DNA of 64,000 bases from assembly GCF_022829725.1 (NCBI RefSeq), contig NZ_JAKSYG010000200.1:49495-113494 (forward strand), written 5' to 3'. This document shows positions 53,331-62,030 of the stretch, piece by piece. The notes beneath the pieces were generated by a model, which was given only the letters and a program-made list of their open reading frames with translations, was not told the origin of the DNA and made no database searches. This DNA is from Methylobacterium sp. E-005. Its GTDB lineage: Bacteria > Pseudomonadota > Alphaproteobacteria > Rhizobiales > Beijerinckiaceae. Each line of letters begins with the position of its first letter. Within the stretch, counting starts at the first letter, position 1. The position numbers were made by a program, and so were the translations under genes.

Positions 53331-54755
53331 TTATTCGGCCGCGGCGGCGGTCTTGGTGGGCGGCTCGCGCTCGATCGTGCGGAAATTCTCAAGCTCCGCC
53401 AGGAAGTTGCGCGCCCACCAGTCGACATCCTCGCGGGTCATGCGCTCGACCATCGGCTTCCAGCGCGCCAGCCGCTCGGCCTTCGGCATGTAGAGCGCCG
53501 CGCGGATCGCCTCCGCCACCTCGAACTTGTCGTAGGGGTTGATCAGCAGCGCCTCGGGCAGCTGGCGGGCGGCGCCGGCGAATTTCGACAGGACCAGCAC
53601 CCCCGGATCGTCCTCGGACTGCGCGACCACGTATTCCTTGGCGACGAGGTTCATGCCGTCGCGCATCGGCGTCACGATGCCGACCCGCGCCGCCCGATAG
53701 AGGCCGGCGAGCACGGGCCGCGGATAGGCTTTGGTGATGTACTGGATCGGCGTCCAAGCCGGGTCGCCGAGGGAGCCGTTGATCTCGCCGACCTTTTCGT
53801 TCACGTCGCGGGCGAGCTGCTCGTATTCCGGCACCTCGCTGCGGGATTTCGGGGTGATCTGGATGTAGGTGACGTTGCCGCGCTGGTCGGGGTTCGAGGC
53901 GAAGAAGCTCTCCACCGCCTCCATCCGCTCGGGCACGCCCTTGGAATAATCGAGCCGGTCGACGCCGATCAGCAGCTTGCGGGTGCGCAGGCCCGCCATG
54001 GTCTCGCGCACCACCTTGTTGGCGCCGGCCTTCTCGGCCGCCTCCTTGAAGCCCGCGACGTCGATGCCGATCGGGAAGGCGCGGATCCGGGTCCGGCGGC
54101 CATCGACCATCAGCGAGCCGCCGCCGAGCGGGATCGCCCGCTGGGTGTCGACGAGGTTGCGCTGCAGATTCTGGACATCCGCCTCGGTCTGCAGGCCGAT
54201 CAAGTCGTAATCGACAATGGCGCGCAGCAATTCGGTGCTCGCCGGCAGCGAGTTGAACACATCGGCGGCGGGCCAGGGGATGTGGTGGAAATAGCCGATC
54301 GGGTTGTCGAGCCCGAGGCCGCGCAGCTCGGCGGCGAGCGGCAGCAGGTGGTAATCGTGCACCCAGATGATGTCGTCGGGCTCGACCAGCTTGGCGAGCG
54401 CCCGGGCGAAGGTGCGGTTGACACGGCTGTAGCCGGCGTAATCCGAGCGCGAGAAGGCGCCGAGCCCGAGCCGGTAATGCATGATCGGCCACAGGGCCCG
54501 GTTCGCGAAGCCGGCGTAATATTCGAGGTGGTCCTGGGGCGAGAGGTCGACCACCGCGTACTGGACGCGGCCCCGGTCGATCAGGGTCGGCTCCTCCGAG
54601 GGCTCCTCGGTGATGGTGCCGCTCCAGCCGAACCACAGCCCTTCATAGGCGGTGAAAGCCTCCTTCACGGCGACCGCCAAGCCGCCCGCCGCGACCGCCT
54701 TCCCGCCCTCCTCCGGGACGGCGACGCGGTTCGATACGATCACAAGGCGTGCCAC
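53331..54755 (-). CDS. otsA: Trehalose-6-phosphate synthase OtsA
   Basis: Joins UDP-glucose and glucose-6-phosphate (GT20). 474 residues from the GTG at 54755, where the family start VARLVIVSNRVAVP begins, with GGAG ~10 bases upstream. A longer frame to 54824 adds an unconserved leader. Also seen: LWFGWSGTI, PIMHYRLGLGAFSR, WVHDYHLLPLAAELRG, GVDRLDYSKGVPERMEAV and TPMRDGMNLVAKEYVVAQ. No otsB phosphatase is in the window, so that step depends on another locus. Confidence 0.95.
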   Translation of the reverse strand: MARLVIVSNRVAVPEEGGKAVAAGGLAVAVKEAFTAYEGLWFGWSGTITEEPSEEPTLIDRGRVQYAVVDLSPQDHLEYYAGFANRALWPIMHYRLGLGAFSRSDYAGYSRVNRTFARALAKLVEPDDIIWVHDYHLLPLAAELRGLGLDNPIGYFHHIPWPAADVFNSLPASTELLRAIVDYDLIGLQTEADVQNLQRNLVDTQRAIPLGGGSLMVDGRRTRIRAFPIGIDVAGFKEAAEKAGANKVVRETMAGLRTRKLLIGVDRLDYSKGVPERMEAVESFFASNPDQRGNVTYIQITPKSRSEVPEYEQLARDVNEKVGEINGSLGDPAWTPIQYITKAYPRPVLAGLYRAARVGIVTPMRDGMNLVAKEYVVAQSEDDPGVLVLSKFAGAARQLPEALLINPYDKFEVAEAIRAALYMPKAERLARWKPMVERMTREDVDWWARNFLAELENFRTIEREPPTKTAAAAE

Positions 54756-55242
54756 GCGGGTCGGCTCCGGATCAGGGGCGCAGGTCGAGTCGAGGATCTC
54801 GCCGCGCCTGCATCGGGACATCAACTCTATGTCAGAACGCGCGGGAACCCTGCGCGATCCTTTGTTGGTCGTGAGTGCCCCAAGTTGGGGCGACCCAAGG
54901 TGGTACGACCCAAGCGTGAAGCCGGGCGCGGGTCAAGTCGTTCCCGTACCGTTCCGGGACAGGGCGGCCGCTCCGTCCCGGCCTTGCGCCCCGCCGCGCC
55001 GGGTGAGTCGGCCAGGGCTGAGCAAGGGTCGTTGTCGAAGCGTGGCGGTTCTGACAGACCTTGGCTGAACGGAGACTGACCGCTGCGCCGCGTCGCACCG
55101 GGCGGGAGGCTGTTCGACCTGAATCGGGTTCGCAGCACGCGACGCCGGAACCGGCAACAGCTGAGTCGGTTACTCAGCCATCGCGGGGGTCGCGGCTGCT
55201 GCGAGCGGTGTCCCACCCCGCGTCGCGAGGAGTGTTTTCGAG
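54756..55242. other. Divergent otsA / membrane-protein cluster promoter region
   Basis: 487 bases. Holds an EcfG-like promoter directed to the right (separate entry). A short inverted block CCCCAAGTTGGGG lies near 54880-54893. No promoter motif was recognised for otsA itself. Confidence 0.5.
55147..55171 (+). promoter_or_regulatory. EcfG-type general stress promoter
   Basis: GGAAC at 55147-55151, 16 bases, then GGTT at 55168-55171. The known alphaproteobacterial EcfG consensus is GGAAC-N16/17-CGTT, so only the first base of the -10 differs. It lies ~70 bases before the first gene of the small-membrane-protein cluster. Confidence 0.65.
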
Positions 55243-55776
55243 ATGGCCGGCAACGAGTTACCGCGGGATACGCTCAAGGACCCGCTTAACGGGGCCGCAC
55301 ATGAGGCGCCGCAGGGCGCCCCCCACGCGGCGGCCGATGAGCGCGCGCAGTGGCGCGCCCTTCAGGGCGATGTCGAGGGTCTGGCCGATGTGGCGGCGGA
55401 GCGCGGCCGCGGCCTCCTCGACGCGGCGCGTCTCCAGGCGCAGAGCTATGTCGAACAGCGCAAGGGCGACGCGGCGCAGTCGGTCCACGACTTGGCCCAG
55501 ACGATCCGCAATTCCGGCCGCGACCTCGGCGACAAGCCGAATGTGCGTGCCTTCTTCGACAGCGCCGCCGACGGGCTGGAGCAGCTCGGCTCCTCGATCG
55601 AGCGCCGCAGCCTCGGCGATTTCTACAGCGAGGCCGAGTCCCTCGCCCGCCGGGCGCCGGTCGCGGTGGCGGTCGGGACCTTCGTGGCCGGCCTGATCGC
55701 CGCCCGGTTCATCAAATCGTCGAGCCTGCCGCCGGAGGCGCCGGAGGGCGACGCCCGCGACAGCTTCCGGGCCTGA
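55243..55776 (+). CDS. Single-pass membrane-anchored protein, YqjD/ElaB-like organisation
   Basis: 177 residues: a hydrophilic, Ala/Gln-rich helical region (residues ~35-125, with ADVAAERGRGLLDAARLQAQ and SVHDLAQTIRNSGRDLG), then one hydrophobic helix near the end (RAPVAVAVGTFVAGLIAARF) and a short polar tail. This layout, a long amphipathic helix plus a C-terminal membrane anchor, is that of YqjD/DUF883-type proteins, but the sequence match is loose. First gene of a four-gene cluster behind a stress-type promoter. Confidence 0.65.
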   Translation: MAGNELPRDTLKDPLNGAAHEAPQGAPHAAADERAQWRALQGDVEGLADVAAERGRGLLDAARLQAQSYVEQRKGDAAQSVHDLAQTIRNSGRDLGDKPNVRAFFDSAADGLEQLGSSIERRSLGDFYSEAESLARRAPVAVAVGTFVAGLIAARFIKSSSLPPEAPEGDARDSFRA

Positions 55777-55780
55777 CGCC

Positions 55781-56203
55781 ATGGCCCAGGGGACTGATCC
55801 GCGCCAGAACGGTGCCACCGGTGCTTCGAGCATCCAGAGCCTGATCGGCGACGCGCTCCGCGAGACCAATGAGCTCGCCCGGAAGGAGATCGCGCTGTTC
55901 CGCGCCGAGATGGCGGGCAATATCCGTCAGCTCGTCGTCGGCCTCGCCTGCATGGTTGGCTCGGCGGTGTTCGCCGTGGTCGCCCTGCTGGTGCTGATCG
56001 GCGCCTTCGTGAAATGGCTCGCCACGATCGTGGGGTCCGAGTGGCTCTCGGCCCTGATCGTCGGCGGCGTGCTGCTGGCCCTCGCCCTCGGGATGGCCCT
56101 GTGGGCACGCAGCGTCCTCTCCCTCTCCACCCTGGCCCCGAAGCGCACCACGCGCCAGGTCCGCCAGGATGCCCAGGCCCTGTCGGAGCGCGTGTCCGGA
56201 TGA
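55781..56203 (+). CDS. Phage-holin-superfamily (PF07332, YqjE-like) membrane protein
   Basis: 140 residues. An N-terminal helix (SLIGDALRETNELARKEIALFRAEM) is the hallmark of PF07332, followed by two closely spaced membrane helices (LVVGLACMVGSAVFAVVALLVLIG and LIVGGVLLALALGMALW) and a basic tail. Despite the 'holin-X' name, the chromosomal members sit with DUF883/DUF3618 genes, like E. coli YqjE beside YqjD. It begins 4 bases after the previous gene and its stop overlaps the next start. Confidence 0.82.
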   Translation: MAQGTDPRQNGATGASSIQSLIGDALRETNELARKEIALFRAEMAGNIRQLVVGLACMVGSAVFAVVALLVLIGAFVKWLATIVGSEWLSALIVGGVLLALALGMALWARSVLSLSTLAPKRTTRQVRQDAQALSERVSG

Positions 56204-56580
56204 GTTCGATGAACGACCTCGAGAAGGAGATCGAGGAGAGCCGTGCCCGGCTCGACGACACGATCGACCGCATCCAGGGGCGGCTCTCGGTGCCCAACCT
56301 CGTGGACGAGATGCTGGGCAATGCCCGGCGTGTGCCGGCCCTGAACACCACCTACGATTCGGCCCTGGAGGCGGTGCGTCGCAACCCGGTGCCGGTGCTG
56401 CTGATCGCGGCCGGCGTCGGCTTGCTGTTCAACCGGATGGCGAAGGATGCCCAGCGTCGCCGCACGGAGGTCGCGGCCGCGCGCGTGCCGGCCCTGAATA
56501 CCGGCGCGGCGCGCGGCTACGATCCCGACCTTCCAACGGTCCGCCCGGCGCGCGACCCGCTGGACAAGACCGAGATCTGA
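56200..56580 (+). CDS. DUF3618-family protein
   Basis: 126 residues from the ATG at 56200 (overlaps the preceding stop as ATGA); a second ATG at 56209 is also possible. The start DLEKEIEESRARLDDTIDRI is the DUF3618 signature. It is followed by a short helix-rich part and a single hydrophobic stretch (NPVPVLLIAAGVGLLF). The function of the family is unknown; it is typically co-located with PF07332 and DUF883 genes, as here. Confidence 0.82.
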   Translation: MSSMNDLEKEIEESRARLDDTIDRIQGRLSVPNLVDEMLGNARRVPALNTTYDSALEAVRRNPVPVLLIAAGVGLLFNRMAKDAQRRRTEVAAARVPALNTGAARGYDPDLPTVRPARDPLDKTEI

Positions 56581-56683
56581 AGGCCGGCGCCGGACACGAA
56601 CGATAAGGCCGGCCGGCAGGCCGGAGGGAACGGCGCGGCCCCGTGAGGCCGCGCAGCCGAGACGGACATCCGAGGACAACCCT

Positions 56684-57502
56684 ATGACAGACAAGCCGGG
56701 CACCCCCTCCACCCCCTCCCGCACCCCCGAGCAGATCGCCGCCGAGGCGGGCATGCCGCACGGGTCCGGCGGTACCGGCCTGCGCCCGGATCCGGCCGGC
56801 CTCGGCGATCCGGGCGCGCCCGGCACGGCCGCAGGCGATTTCACCCTGCGGCCCGATCCGCGCGGCCTGCACGACCCGCTGCCGAAGGGGGGCACGCCGC
56901 TCTCCTCAGGTGGGATCTCGGGCGGCGGTTCGCATGCCTCCGATCCGGCCTCCACCGTGAAGGACGGCGTCCGCGCGGCGGGCGACCGCGCCGCCGACCT
57001 CGCCGGTCAGGCCAGCCAGACCGTCTCCAGCTACGCCGACAATATCGGCAACCGCCTGGGCGGCGCGGCCGATCAGGCCCGCGACCGCGCCTCCGCGGCC
57101 TATGACGACGTGCGGGGTCGTGCAGAGGGGCTTCACCGGCGCAACATGCGGGCGCTCGACGACCTGACCAGCCAGGGCATCGACGGGCTGCATCGCGGCC
57201 GGACCGCGGTCGAGCGCTTCGTGGACGACAATCCGCTCCTCGTGGGCGTGGTGGGCGTCGCCGCCGGCCTGCTGCTCGGCGCCCTGCTGCCGCGGACCCG
57301 CCAGGAGGACCGGAACATCGGACCCTGGGCCGACGAGGTTCGCGACCAGGGCCTGCGCTATGCCCGCGAGGTGACCAATATCGGCCGCGAGTTCGTCGAA
57401 TCCGCCCTTGATCCGGACAACCTCAACGCCGCCGCGCGCAAGGTGGTCGATCCGGACGGGCACGAGCCGCCGGAAGGTGAGCGGAAAGAGCACAATCTTT
57501 GA
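56684..57502 (+). CDS. DUF883/YqjD-like protein with low-complexity N-terminus
   Basis: 272 residues. The first ~80 are Pro/Gly-rich with a repeated LRPDP(A/R)GL motif. Residues ~90-180 are a helical region (AGDRAADLAGQASQTVSSYA … GAADQARDRASAAYDDVRG) like DUF883/ElaB. Then comes RFVDDNPLLVGVVGVAAGLLLGALLPRTRQ, a C-terminal membrane helix after a DNP turn that matches the YqjD pattern. In E. coli YqjD is anchored in the inner membrane, binds ribosomes and is stress-induced; a similar role here is inference. Last of the four-gene cluster. Confidence 0.72.
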   Translation: MTDKPGTPSTPSRTPEQIAAEAGMPHGSGGTGLRPDPAGLGDPGAPGTAAGDFTLRPDPRGLHDPLPKGGTPLSSGGISGGGSHASDPASTVKDGVRAAGDRAADLAGQASQTVSSYADNIGNRLGGAADQARDRASAAYDDVRGRAEGLHRRNMRALDDLTSQGIDGLHRGRTAVERFVDDNPLLVGVVGVAAGLLLGALLPRTRQEDRNIGPWADEVRDQGLRYAREVTNIGREFVESALDPDNLNAAARKVVDPDGHEPPEGERKEHNL

Positions 57503-57539
57503 TTTAAGGCCGGCGTTGCCCCAGGGGGCCGCCGGCCAT

Positions 57540-57632
57540 CGTCATTGCGAGCGAAGCGAAGTGACTCAGGGGGCGCACAACGTCGGAGGGCGGGGTGCCA
57601 CTCTGAATTGCTTCGCTGCGCGCGCAACGACG
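57540..57632. repeat. Inverted repeat of the GCGAGCGAAGCGAAG type
   Basis: Arms CGTCATTGCGAGCGAAGCGAAG and CTTCGCTGCGCGCGCAACGACG, with a few mismatches, enclose ~50 bases. This element is common between genes in many alphaproteobacteria. It lies between converging genes. Confidence 0.65.
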
Positions 57633-57678
57633 AAGGAGGCTCCGTCGACCGCGGAGCTTGTCCGGCCGCGAGCCGAAA

Positions 57679-59187
57679 TCAGCTCCGATACAGCTCCGCA
57701 TGCGCCTCCCGGAGCAGGTTCTTCTGCACCTTGCCCATAGTGTTGCGCGGCAGCTCGTCCACGAACAGGACGCGCTTGGGGCATTTGAACCGGGCGAGCC
57801 GGCCCTCCAGGGCGGCCTGCACCCCGGCCTCGTCCGGGCAGCCCGGGCCCCCCACCACCACGGCCGTCACCGCCTCGCCGAAATCCGGATGGCTCAGGCC
57901 GATCACCGCGGATTCGACCACGCCCGGAAGCGCGTCGATCTCGGTCTCGACCTCCTTCGGATAAACGTTGAAGCCGCCCGAGATGATCAGGTCCTTGCCG
58001 CGCCCGACGATGTGGACGTAGCCCCGCGGATCGACCTTGCCGAGGTCGCCTGTGATGAAGAAGCCGTCGGCCCGGAACTCGGCCGCCGTCTTCTCCGGCA
58101 TGCGCCAGTAGCCCTGGAACACGTTCGGGCCCATCACCTCGATCATGCCGACCGTATCGGGGCCGAGGGCCGAACCGCCCTCCGGCTCGACCACCCGCAG
58201 GGACACGCCCGGCAGCGGGAACCCGACCGTGCCGGCGACCCGGTCGCCGTCATAGGGGTTCGAGGTGCTCATGTTGGTCTCGGTCATGCCGTAGCGTTCG
58301 AGGATGGCGTGGCCGGTGCGGGCCTGCCACTCGCGATGCGTCTCGGCGAGCAGCGGCGCCGAGCCCGACACGAACAGGCGCATGCCCTTCGCCACGTCCG
58401 GCGTCAGGCCCGGCTCCTTGAGCAGGCGCGTGTAGAAGGTCGGCACGCCCATCAGCACGGTGGCCCGGGGCATCAGGCTCAGGATCAGCTTGGGATCGAG
58501 GCGCGGCAGGAACAGCATGGAGCTGCCGCTCGCCAGCACGGTGTTGGTCGCCACGAACAGCCCGTGGGTGTGGAACACCGGCAAGGCATGGATCAGCACG
58601 TCGTCGGCGGTAAAACGCCAAGAGTCGACGAGTGTCCGGGCGTTCGAGGCGAGGTTGTCGTGGGTCAGCATGGCACCCTTGGAGCGCCCGGTCGTGCCCG
58701 AGGTGTAGAGGATCGCGGCGAGATCCTCCGGCCCCCGGGGCACGTCGGCGACATCGCCGTCCTGCCGGTCCGCGGCCTCGGCGGCGCTGCCGCCGCCCGT
58801 GGCGTCCAGCGTCCAGATCGTGCGGACACCGGCCGCGGCCTCGGCGAGCGCCTCGCGCCGGCCCGGGTCGCAGACGAACACCGTGGGTTCGGCATCGCCC
58901 AGGAAGTAGCCGATCTCGGCCGGGGTGTAGGCCGTATTGAGCGGCAGGAACACGCCGCCGGCCCGGACTACGCCCAGGTAGAGAAAAATGACCTCCGGGC
59001 TCTTCTCGACCTGCACGGCCACCCGGTCGCCGGGCTCCACGCCCGCCGCCCGCAGGGCCGCCGCGTAGGCGCCGGCGCGGGCGATCAGGTCCGCGTAAGC
59101 GTAGCGGCGGCCCTCCGGTGTCTCGATCACGGTCTTGGCGGGATCCGGGACGCCGTCCCGGATCAGGGAGAAGAGGTGATTGGTCAT
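57679..59187 (-). CDS. matB: Malonyl-CoA synthetase (MatB-type)
   Basis: Activates malonate to malonyl-CoA with ATP. 502 residues from the ATG at 59187, where the family start MTNHLFSLIRDG lies; an ATG at 59217 has GGGAG just before it and adds 10 residues. ANL-enzyme motifs: ILYTSGTTGRSKGAMLTHDN (AMP loop), FHTHGLFVATNT, ERYGMTETNMSTSNPYDG (MatB-specific), FFITGDLGKVD, GRGKDLIISGGFNVYPKEVE, and the catalytic Lys in LPRNTMGKVQKNLLR. Neighbour of malonyl-CoA decarboxylase; together they convert malonate to acetyl-CoA. Confidence 0.92.
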   Translation of the reverse strand: MTNHLFSLIRDGVPDPAKTVIETPEGRRYAYADLIARAGAYAAALRAAGVEPGDRVAVQVEKSPEVIFLYLGVVRAGGVFLPLNTAYTPAEIGYFLGDAEPTVFVCDPGRREALAEAAAGVRTIWTLDATGGGSAAEAADRQDGDVADVPRGPEDLAAILYTSGTTGRSKGAMLTHDNLASNARTLVDSWRFTADDVLIHALPVFHTHGLFVATNTVLASGSSMLFLPRLDPKLILSLMPRATVLMGVPTFYTRLLKEPGLTPDVAKGMRLFVSGSAPLLAETHREWQARTGHAILERYGMTETNMSTSNPYDGDRVAGTVGFPLPGVSLRVVEPEGGSALGPDTVGMIEVMGPNVFQGYWRMPEKTAAEFRADGFFITGDLGKVDPRGYVHIVGRGKDLIISGGFNVYPKEVETEIDALPGVVESAVIGLSHPDFGEAVTAVVVGGPGCPDEAGVQAALEGRLARFKCPKRVLFVDELPRNTMGKVQKNLLREAHAELYRS

Positions 59188-59263
59188 CGGACGGCTTAAG
59201 TTGTCGCGGGCCTTCATGTCTCCCGCACCCATAGCCGCCTCAGGGGCCTCCCGGCGAGCCCTT

Positions 59264-59713
59264 TCAGGCGGCGAGGCGCTGCCGCGATGACAGGAAGGCC
59301 CCGTCCGGCGCCCGCTCGGGAGCGAACAGGCCGAGGCCGGTGGGCGCCGGCATGCCGACATAGATCGCCTCCATGCCGCCCCGGCCATAGGCCTCGTGCC
59401 AGAACCCGGAGCCCCTGGAATCCCGGGAGAAATCCCGCCACCACGTGCGGTGCGGCTCGGAGCGGGTGAAGCGCTCCAGGCTGTTCAGATCGCGCCAATA
59501 CTGCCGCATGCCGACATGAGTCAGCCCGAAGAACATGTTTTCGTGCGCCAGCAGCCCGTCCGGCTGCGACCGCACCGAAGCGGCGATGCCCCGCCCGAGC
59601 CCCATCAGCGCGAGCAATCCGCGCCAGCGGGTGACCCGGAAGCCGAGATAGACCACCACGAGGTCGGGATAGGCGGAGAGATCCACGGAGTGGCGGACCG
59701 GGGCAGCTTGCAT
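59264..59713 (-). CDS. DUF4188-family (monooxygenase-like) protein
   Basis: 149 residues. Matches DUF4188: VVVYLGFRVTRWRGLLALM, ENMFFGLTHVGMRQYWRDLN, a run SEPHRTWWRDFSRDSRGSGF and WHEAYGRGGMEAIYVGMP. These are small ferredoxin-like-fold proteins, sometimes named monooxygenases by similarity; the activity is unproven. No signal peptide. Divergent from a TetR gene across a 54-base gap, and probably its direct target; matB follows downstream. Confidence 0.78.
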   Translation of the reverse strand: MQAAPVRHSVDLSAYPDLVVVYLGFRVTRWRGLLALMGLGRGIAASVRSQPDGLLAHENMFFGLTHVGMRQYWRDLNSLERFTRSEPHRTWWRDFSRDSRGSGFWHEAYGRGGMEAIYVGMPAPTGLGLFAPERAPDGAFLSSRQRLAA

Positions 59714-59740
59714 AGCGCCGTCTCCTGCGCTTTGTGTGCG

Positions 59741-59778
59741 GTGTAAACATCCCGCGGATTGTGTACAATGTCAACATC
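59741..59778. promoter_or_regulatory. Promoter/operator region between DUF4188 gene and TetR gene
   Basis: Direct repeats TGTAAACATC (59742-59751) and TGTCAACATC (59769-59778), 27 bases apart, with the near-palindrome ATTGTGTACAAT between. On the minus strand TTGACA at 59769-59774 could serve as a -35 box for the DUF4188 gene. The repeat positions suit a TetR repressor acting on both genes. Confidence 0.45.
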
Positions 59779-60343
59779 TGAGCCCGACAGGAGCTACCAC
59801 CACGGCGACCTGCGGGCGGCCCTGGTGGCGACGGCCCTGGAGCAGCTGGAATCCGGCGGCGCGGCGGCGCTCTCCTTGCGCGCGGTGGCGCGGGCCTGCG
59901 GCGTGTCGGCGATGGCGCCTTACCGCCACTTCGCCGGCAAGGAGGAGCTTCTCGAGGCGGTGGCGGCCAGCGGCTTCGAGGCGCTCGCGGTCGCCCTGGA
60001 GACGGCTGACGCCTCGGCGGCGGGCGCCCAGGCCCTGGCCGCGCAGGGGGCGGCCTACGTGACCTTTGCATGCCGGAACCCAGCCCTGTTCCGACTCATG
60101 TTCATGGGGGCTGGCTGCACACCGGACCGGTCCCGCGCCTACGCGATCCTGGAGCGGCGGGCGGCCGCCCTGGCCGGCTCCGGGATGGCGGCCGCGGATC
60201 TGACGCTCGCCGCTTGGTCGCTGGTGCACGGGCTCGCCGCGCTGATCCTCGACCGCCGGGTGCCTCTGGAGGGCGAGGCCGCGCAGGACACGGCCCAGCG
60301 GATCACCCTGGCCTTCGCCCGGCTGGCGGCGGAGGCCCCATGA
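59768..60343 (+). CDS. TetR-family transcriptional regulator of the malonate-related genes
   Basis: 191 residues from the ATG at 59768; an upstream in-frame TTG is not needed. HTH region YHHGDLRAALVATALEQLES … RAVARACGVSAMAPYRHFAG is the TetR form with the HHGDLR start seen in the TetR_C_13 (WHG) group, and WSLVHGLAALIL near the end fits that C-terminal domain. Divergent from the DUF4188 gene, with malonyl-CoA decarboxylase converging on the other side. Confidence 0.86.
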   Translation: MSTSEPDRSYHHGDLRAALVATALEQLESGGAAALSLRAVARACGVSAMAPYRHFAGKEELLEAVAASGFEALAVALETADASAAGAQALAAQGAAYVTFACRNPALFRLMFMGAGCTPDRSRAYAILERRAAALAGSGMAAADLTLAAWSLVHGLAALILDRRVPLEGEAAQDTAQRITLAFARLAAEAP

Positions 60344-60381
60344 GCCGACCGCAAAGACCTGCGGTGGCGCTGGCCCGAACG

Positions 60382-61791
60382 CTACGCCTCGGCCAGCGCC
60401 ACCGCGCGCGGCGGCGGCAGCTTGGCGCGCAGCTCGCGACTCACCGCGGGGGATGCCACCACCGTGCCGAGATTGGCGTAGGTCTCGTGGTTCCGCTCGA
60501 TCGCAGCGAGATCGTAGAGGTAGTTCACCATCAGGCCATGGGCCTGGGACAGGCCCTTCCTCGACGTGTCGCCGAGGAAATTGATCCGCTCCAGCCGTGC
60601 GCCGTTGCCGAGGTGGAACCGGGCCACCGGGTCGAGGGGGCGCCCACGCGCGTTCTTGGCGCGCAGGAAATAGGCGGCGGCCGCCGGGATCAGCGCCTTG
60701 CGCACCGCGTCGGCCTTCGCCTTGTCGGTGTGCCAGTCGGGATCGTCCAGCGCCCGCAGGGTCTCGACATCCTCGGGCAGCAGCCCCTGCGGGCTGTCGG
60801 CCCGGCGCTCCCGGGCGAGCCACGCGGCGAAGCCCGGCACCGGCGAGAGCGTCACGAAGGTCTTGAGGGTCGGGACCTCGCGGGTCAGGTCCTCGACCAC
60901 CTGCTTGATCAGGAAGTTGCCGAAGGTGACGCCGGCAAGCCCCTTCTGGCAGTTCGAGATCGAGTAGAACATCGCGGTCATCGCCGCCTGAGGCTGCAGC
61001 GGCTTGCGCTCCCGCGACAGGATCGGCGCGATGGCGGGTGCGATCTCTCCGGTCAGCGCCACCTCCACGAAAATCAGCGGCTCGTCGGCGAGCGCCGGGT
61101 GGAAGAACGCGAAGCAGCGCCGGTCCGGCGGCTCGATCCGGGCGCGCAGGTCGTCCCAATCGGCGATGGCGTGCACCGCCTCGTAGCGGATGATCTTTTC
61201 CAGGATGTGGGCCGGCGTGGTCCAGTCGATGTGGCGCAGCACCAGGAAGCCGCGGTTGAACCACGAGGCGAACAGGTGCTCGAAGTCGGAATCCAGGCTG
61301 TCGACCGCGTCGAGCAGGGCGGGATCCGACGTCTCGCCGGAGCGCAGGCTCTGGCGCAGGTCGAACAGATCCTCGCGCATCCGCACGAGGCTGAGCGTCC
61401 CGCCCCGGGCGAGGTTGAGTCGGCGGATCAGCTCCTGGCTGCGCGGCTCGGCGGCCTCGTGCAGGGTGCCGAGCCGCGCCCGCGACGGGGCGGCCCGATA
61501 GGCGGCGATCGCCTCGTCGACGGCAGCGTGGTCCGCGTCGAAATCGAGGGCGATGGCGCGCAGGAAGGCGTGGCGCTCGGCCTGCCCGAAGCTCGCGTAG
61601 CGGTCGAGGATCAGGCGGGCCAAAGCCACGCCGGAGGCCTCGCCGCGCCGGGAGATCAGATCCTCACACAGCTTGACGAGATCGCCCGCATTGGCCCGGG
61701 ACGCCAAGTCGCCGCGGCCGATGCCGATCAGGTCGCGGCCGCGCTCGCTGATGGTCTGAAGCAGGTCGCCGAAGAAGGAGATCGCCGCCAT
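60382..61791 (-). CDS. Malonyl-CoA decarboxylase
   Basis: Converts malonyl-CoA to acetyl-CoA and CO2. 469 residues from the ATG at 61791 (MAAISFFGDLLQTISERG), where conservation starts; the frame stays open upstream. MCD-family features: FNRGFLVLRHIDWTTPAHIL, RRCFAFFHPALADEPLIFVE, YSISNCQKGLAGVTFGNFLI (His/Ser-containing active-site region: SISNCQ, GNFLIK), TLSPVPGFAAWL and RFHLGNGARLERINFLGD. With MatB it completes malonate breakdown. No dedicated malonate carrier is next to it. Confidence 0.92.
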   Translation of the reverse strand: MAAISFFGDLLQTISERGRDLIGIGRGDLASRANAGDLVKLCEDLISRRGEASGVALARLILDRYASFGQAERHAFLRAIALDFDADHAAVDEAIAAYRAAPSRARLGTLHEAAEPRSQELIRRLNLARGGTLSLVRMREDLFDLRQSLRSGETSDPALLDAVDSLDSDFEHLFASWFNRGFLVLRHIDWTTPAHILEKIIRYEAVHAIADWDDLRARIEPPDRRCFAFFHPALADEPLIFVEVALTGEIAPAIAPILSRERKPLQPQAAMTAMFYSISNCQKGLAGVTFGNFLIKQVVEDLTREVPTLKTFVTLSPVPGFAAWLARERRADSPQGLLPEDVETLRALDDPDWHTDKAKADAVRKALIPAAAAYFLRAKNARGRPLDPVARFHLGNGARLERINFLGDTSRKGLSQAHGLMVNYLYDLAAIERNHETYANLGTVVASPAVSRELRAKLPPPRAVALAEA

Positions 61792-62030
61792 GACCTTCGC
61801 ACTGACCCCTGTCGACCCGAATACGACGCGCGTCCCGCCCCGCGACGCCGGCTCGTCGATCGGATGCGTGCGCAGCCGCCCCGTCGGGGCGGTCGGACCG
61901 GCACCCCGATCCTGCCCCACATCTTACGGCGGCGCGGCCGCCGCGACCAGAGCTTGACCGGTTGCAGAGTGCGAAGGGCGATCTTGCAAAAGTGGTGCAA
62001 AGGTCGTGTGACGGATCGAAGCCTCTGGGG

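Noticed and set aside
54756..55060. EcfG-type promoter for otsA
   Set aside because: GTTCC occurs twice on the plus strand, but no properly spaced AAC follows for a minus-strand GGAAC-N16/17-GTT pair.
49287..55079. A 1930-codon open frame on the plus strand
   Set aside because: It lies antisense to treZ, glgX and otsA, which have clear families. Its sequence is Arg/Gly/Val-rich filler typical of the reverse of high-GC genes.
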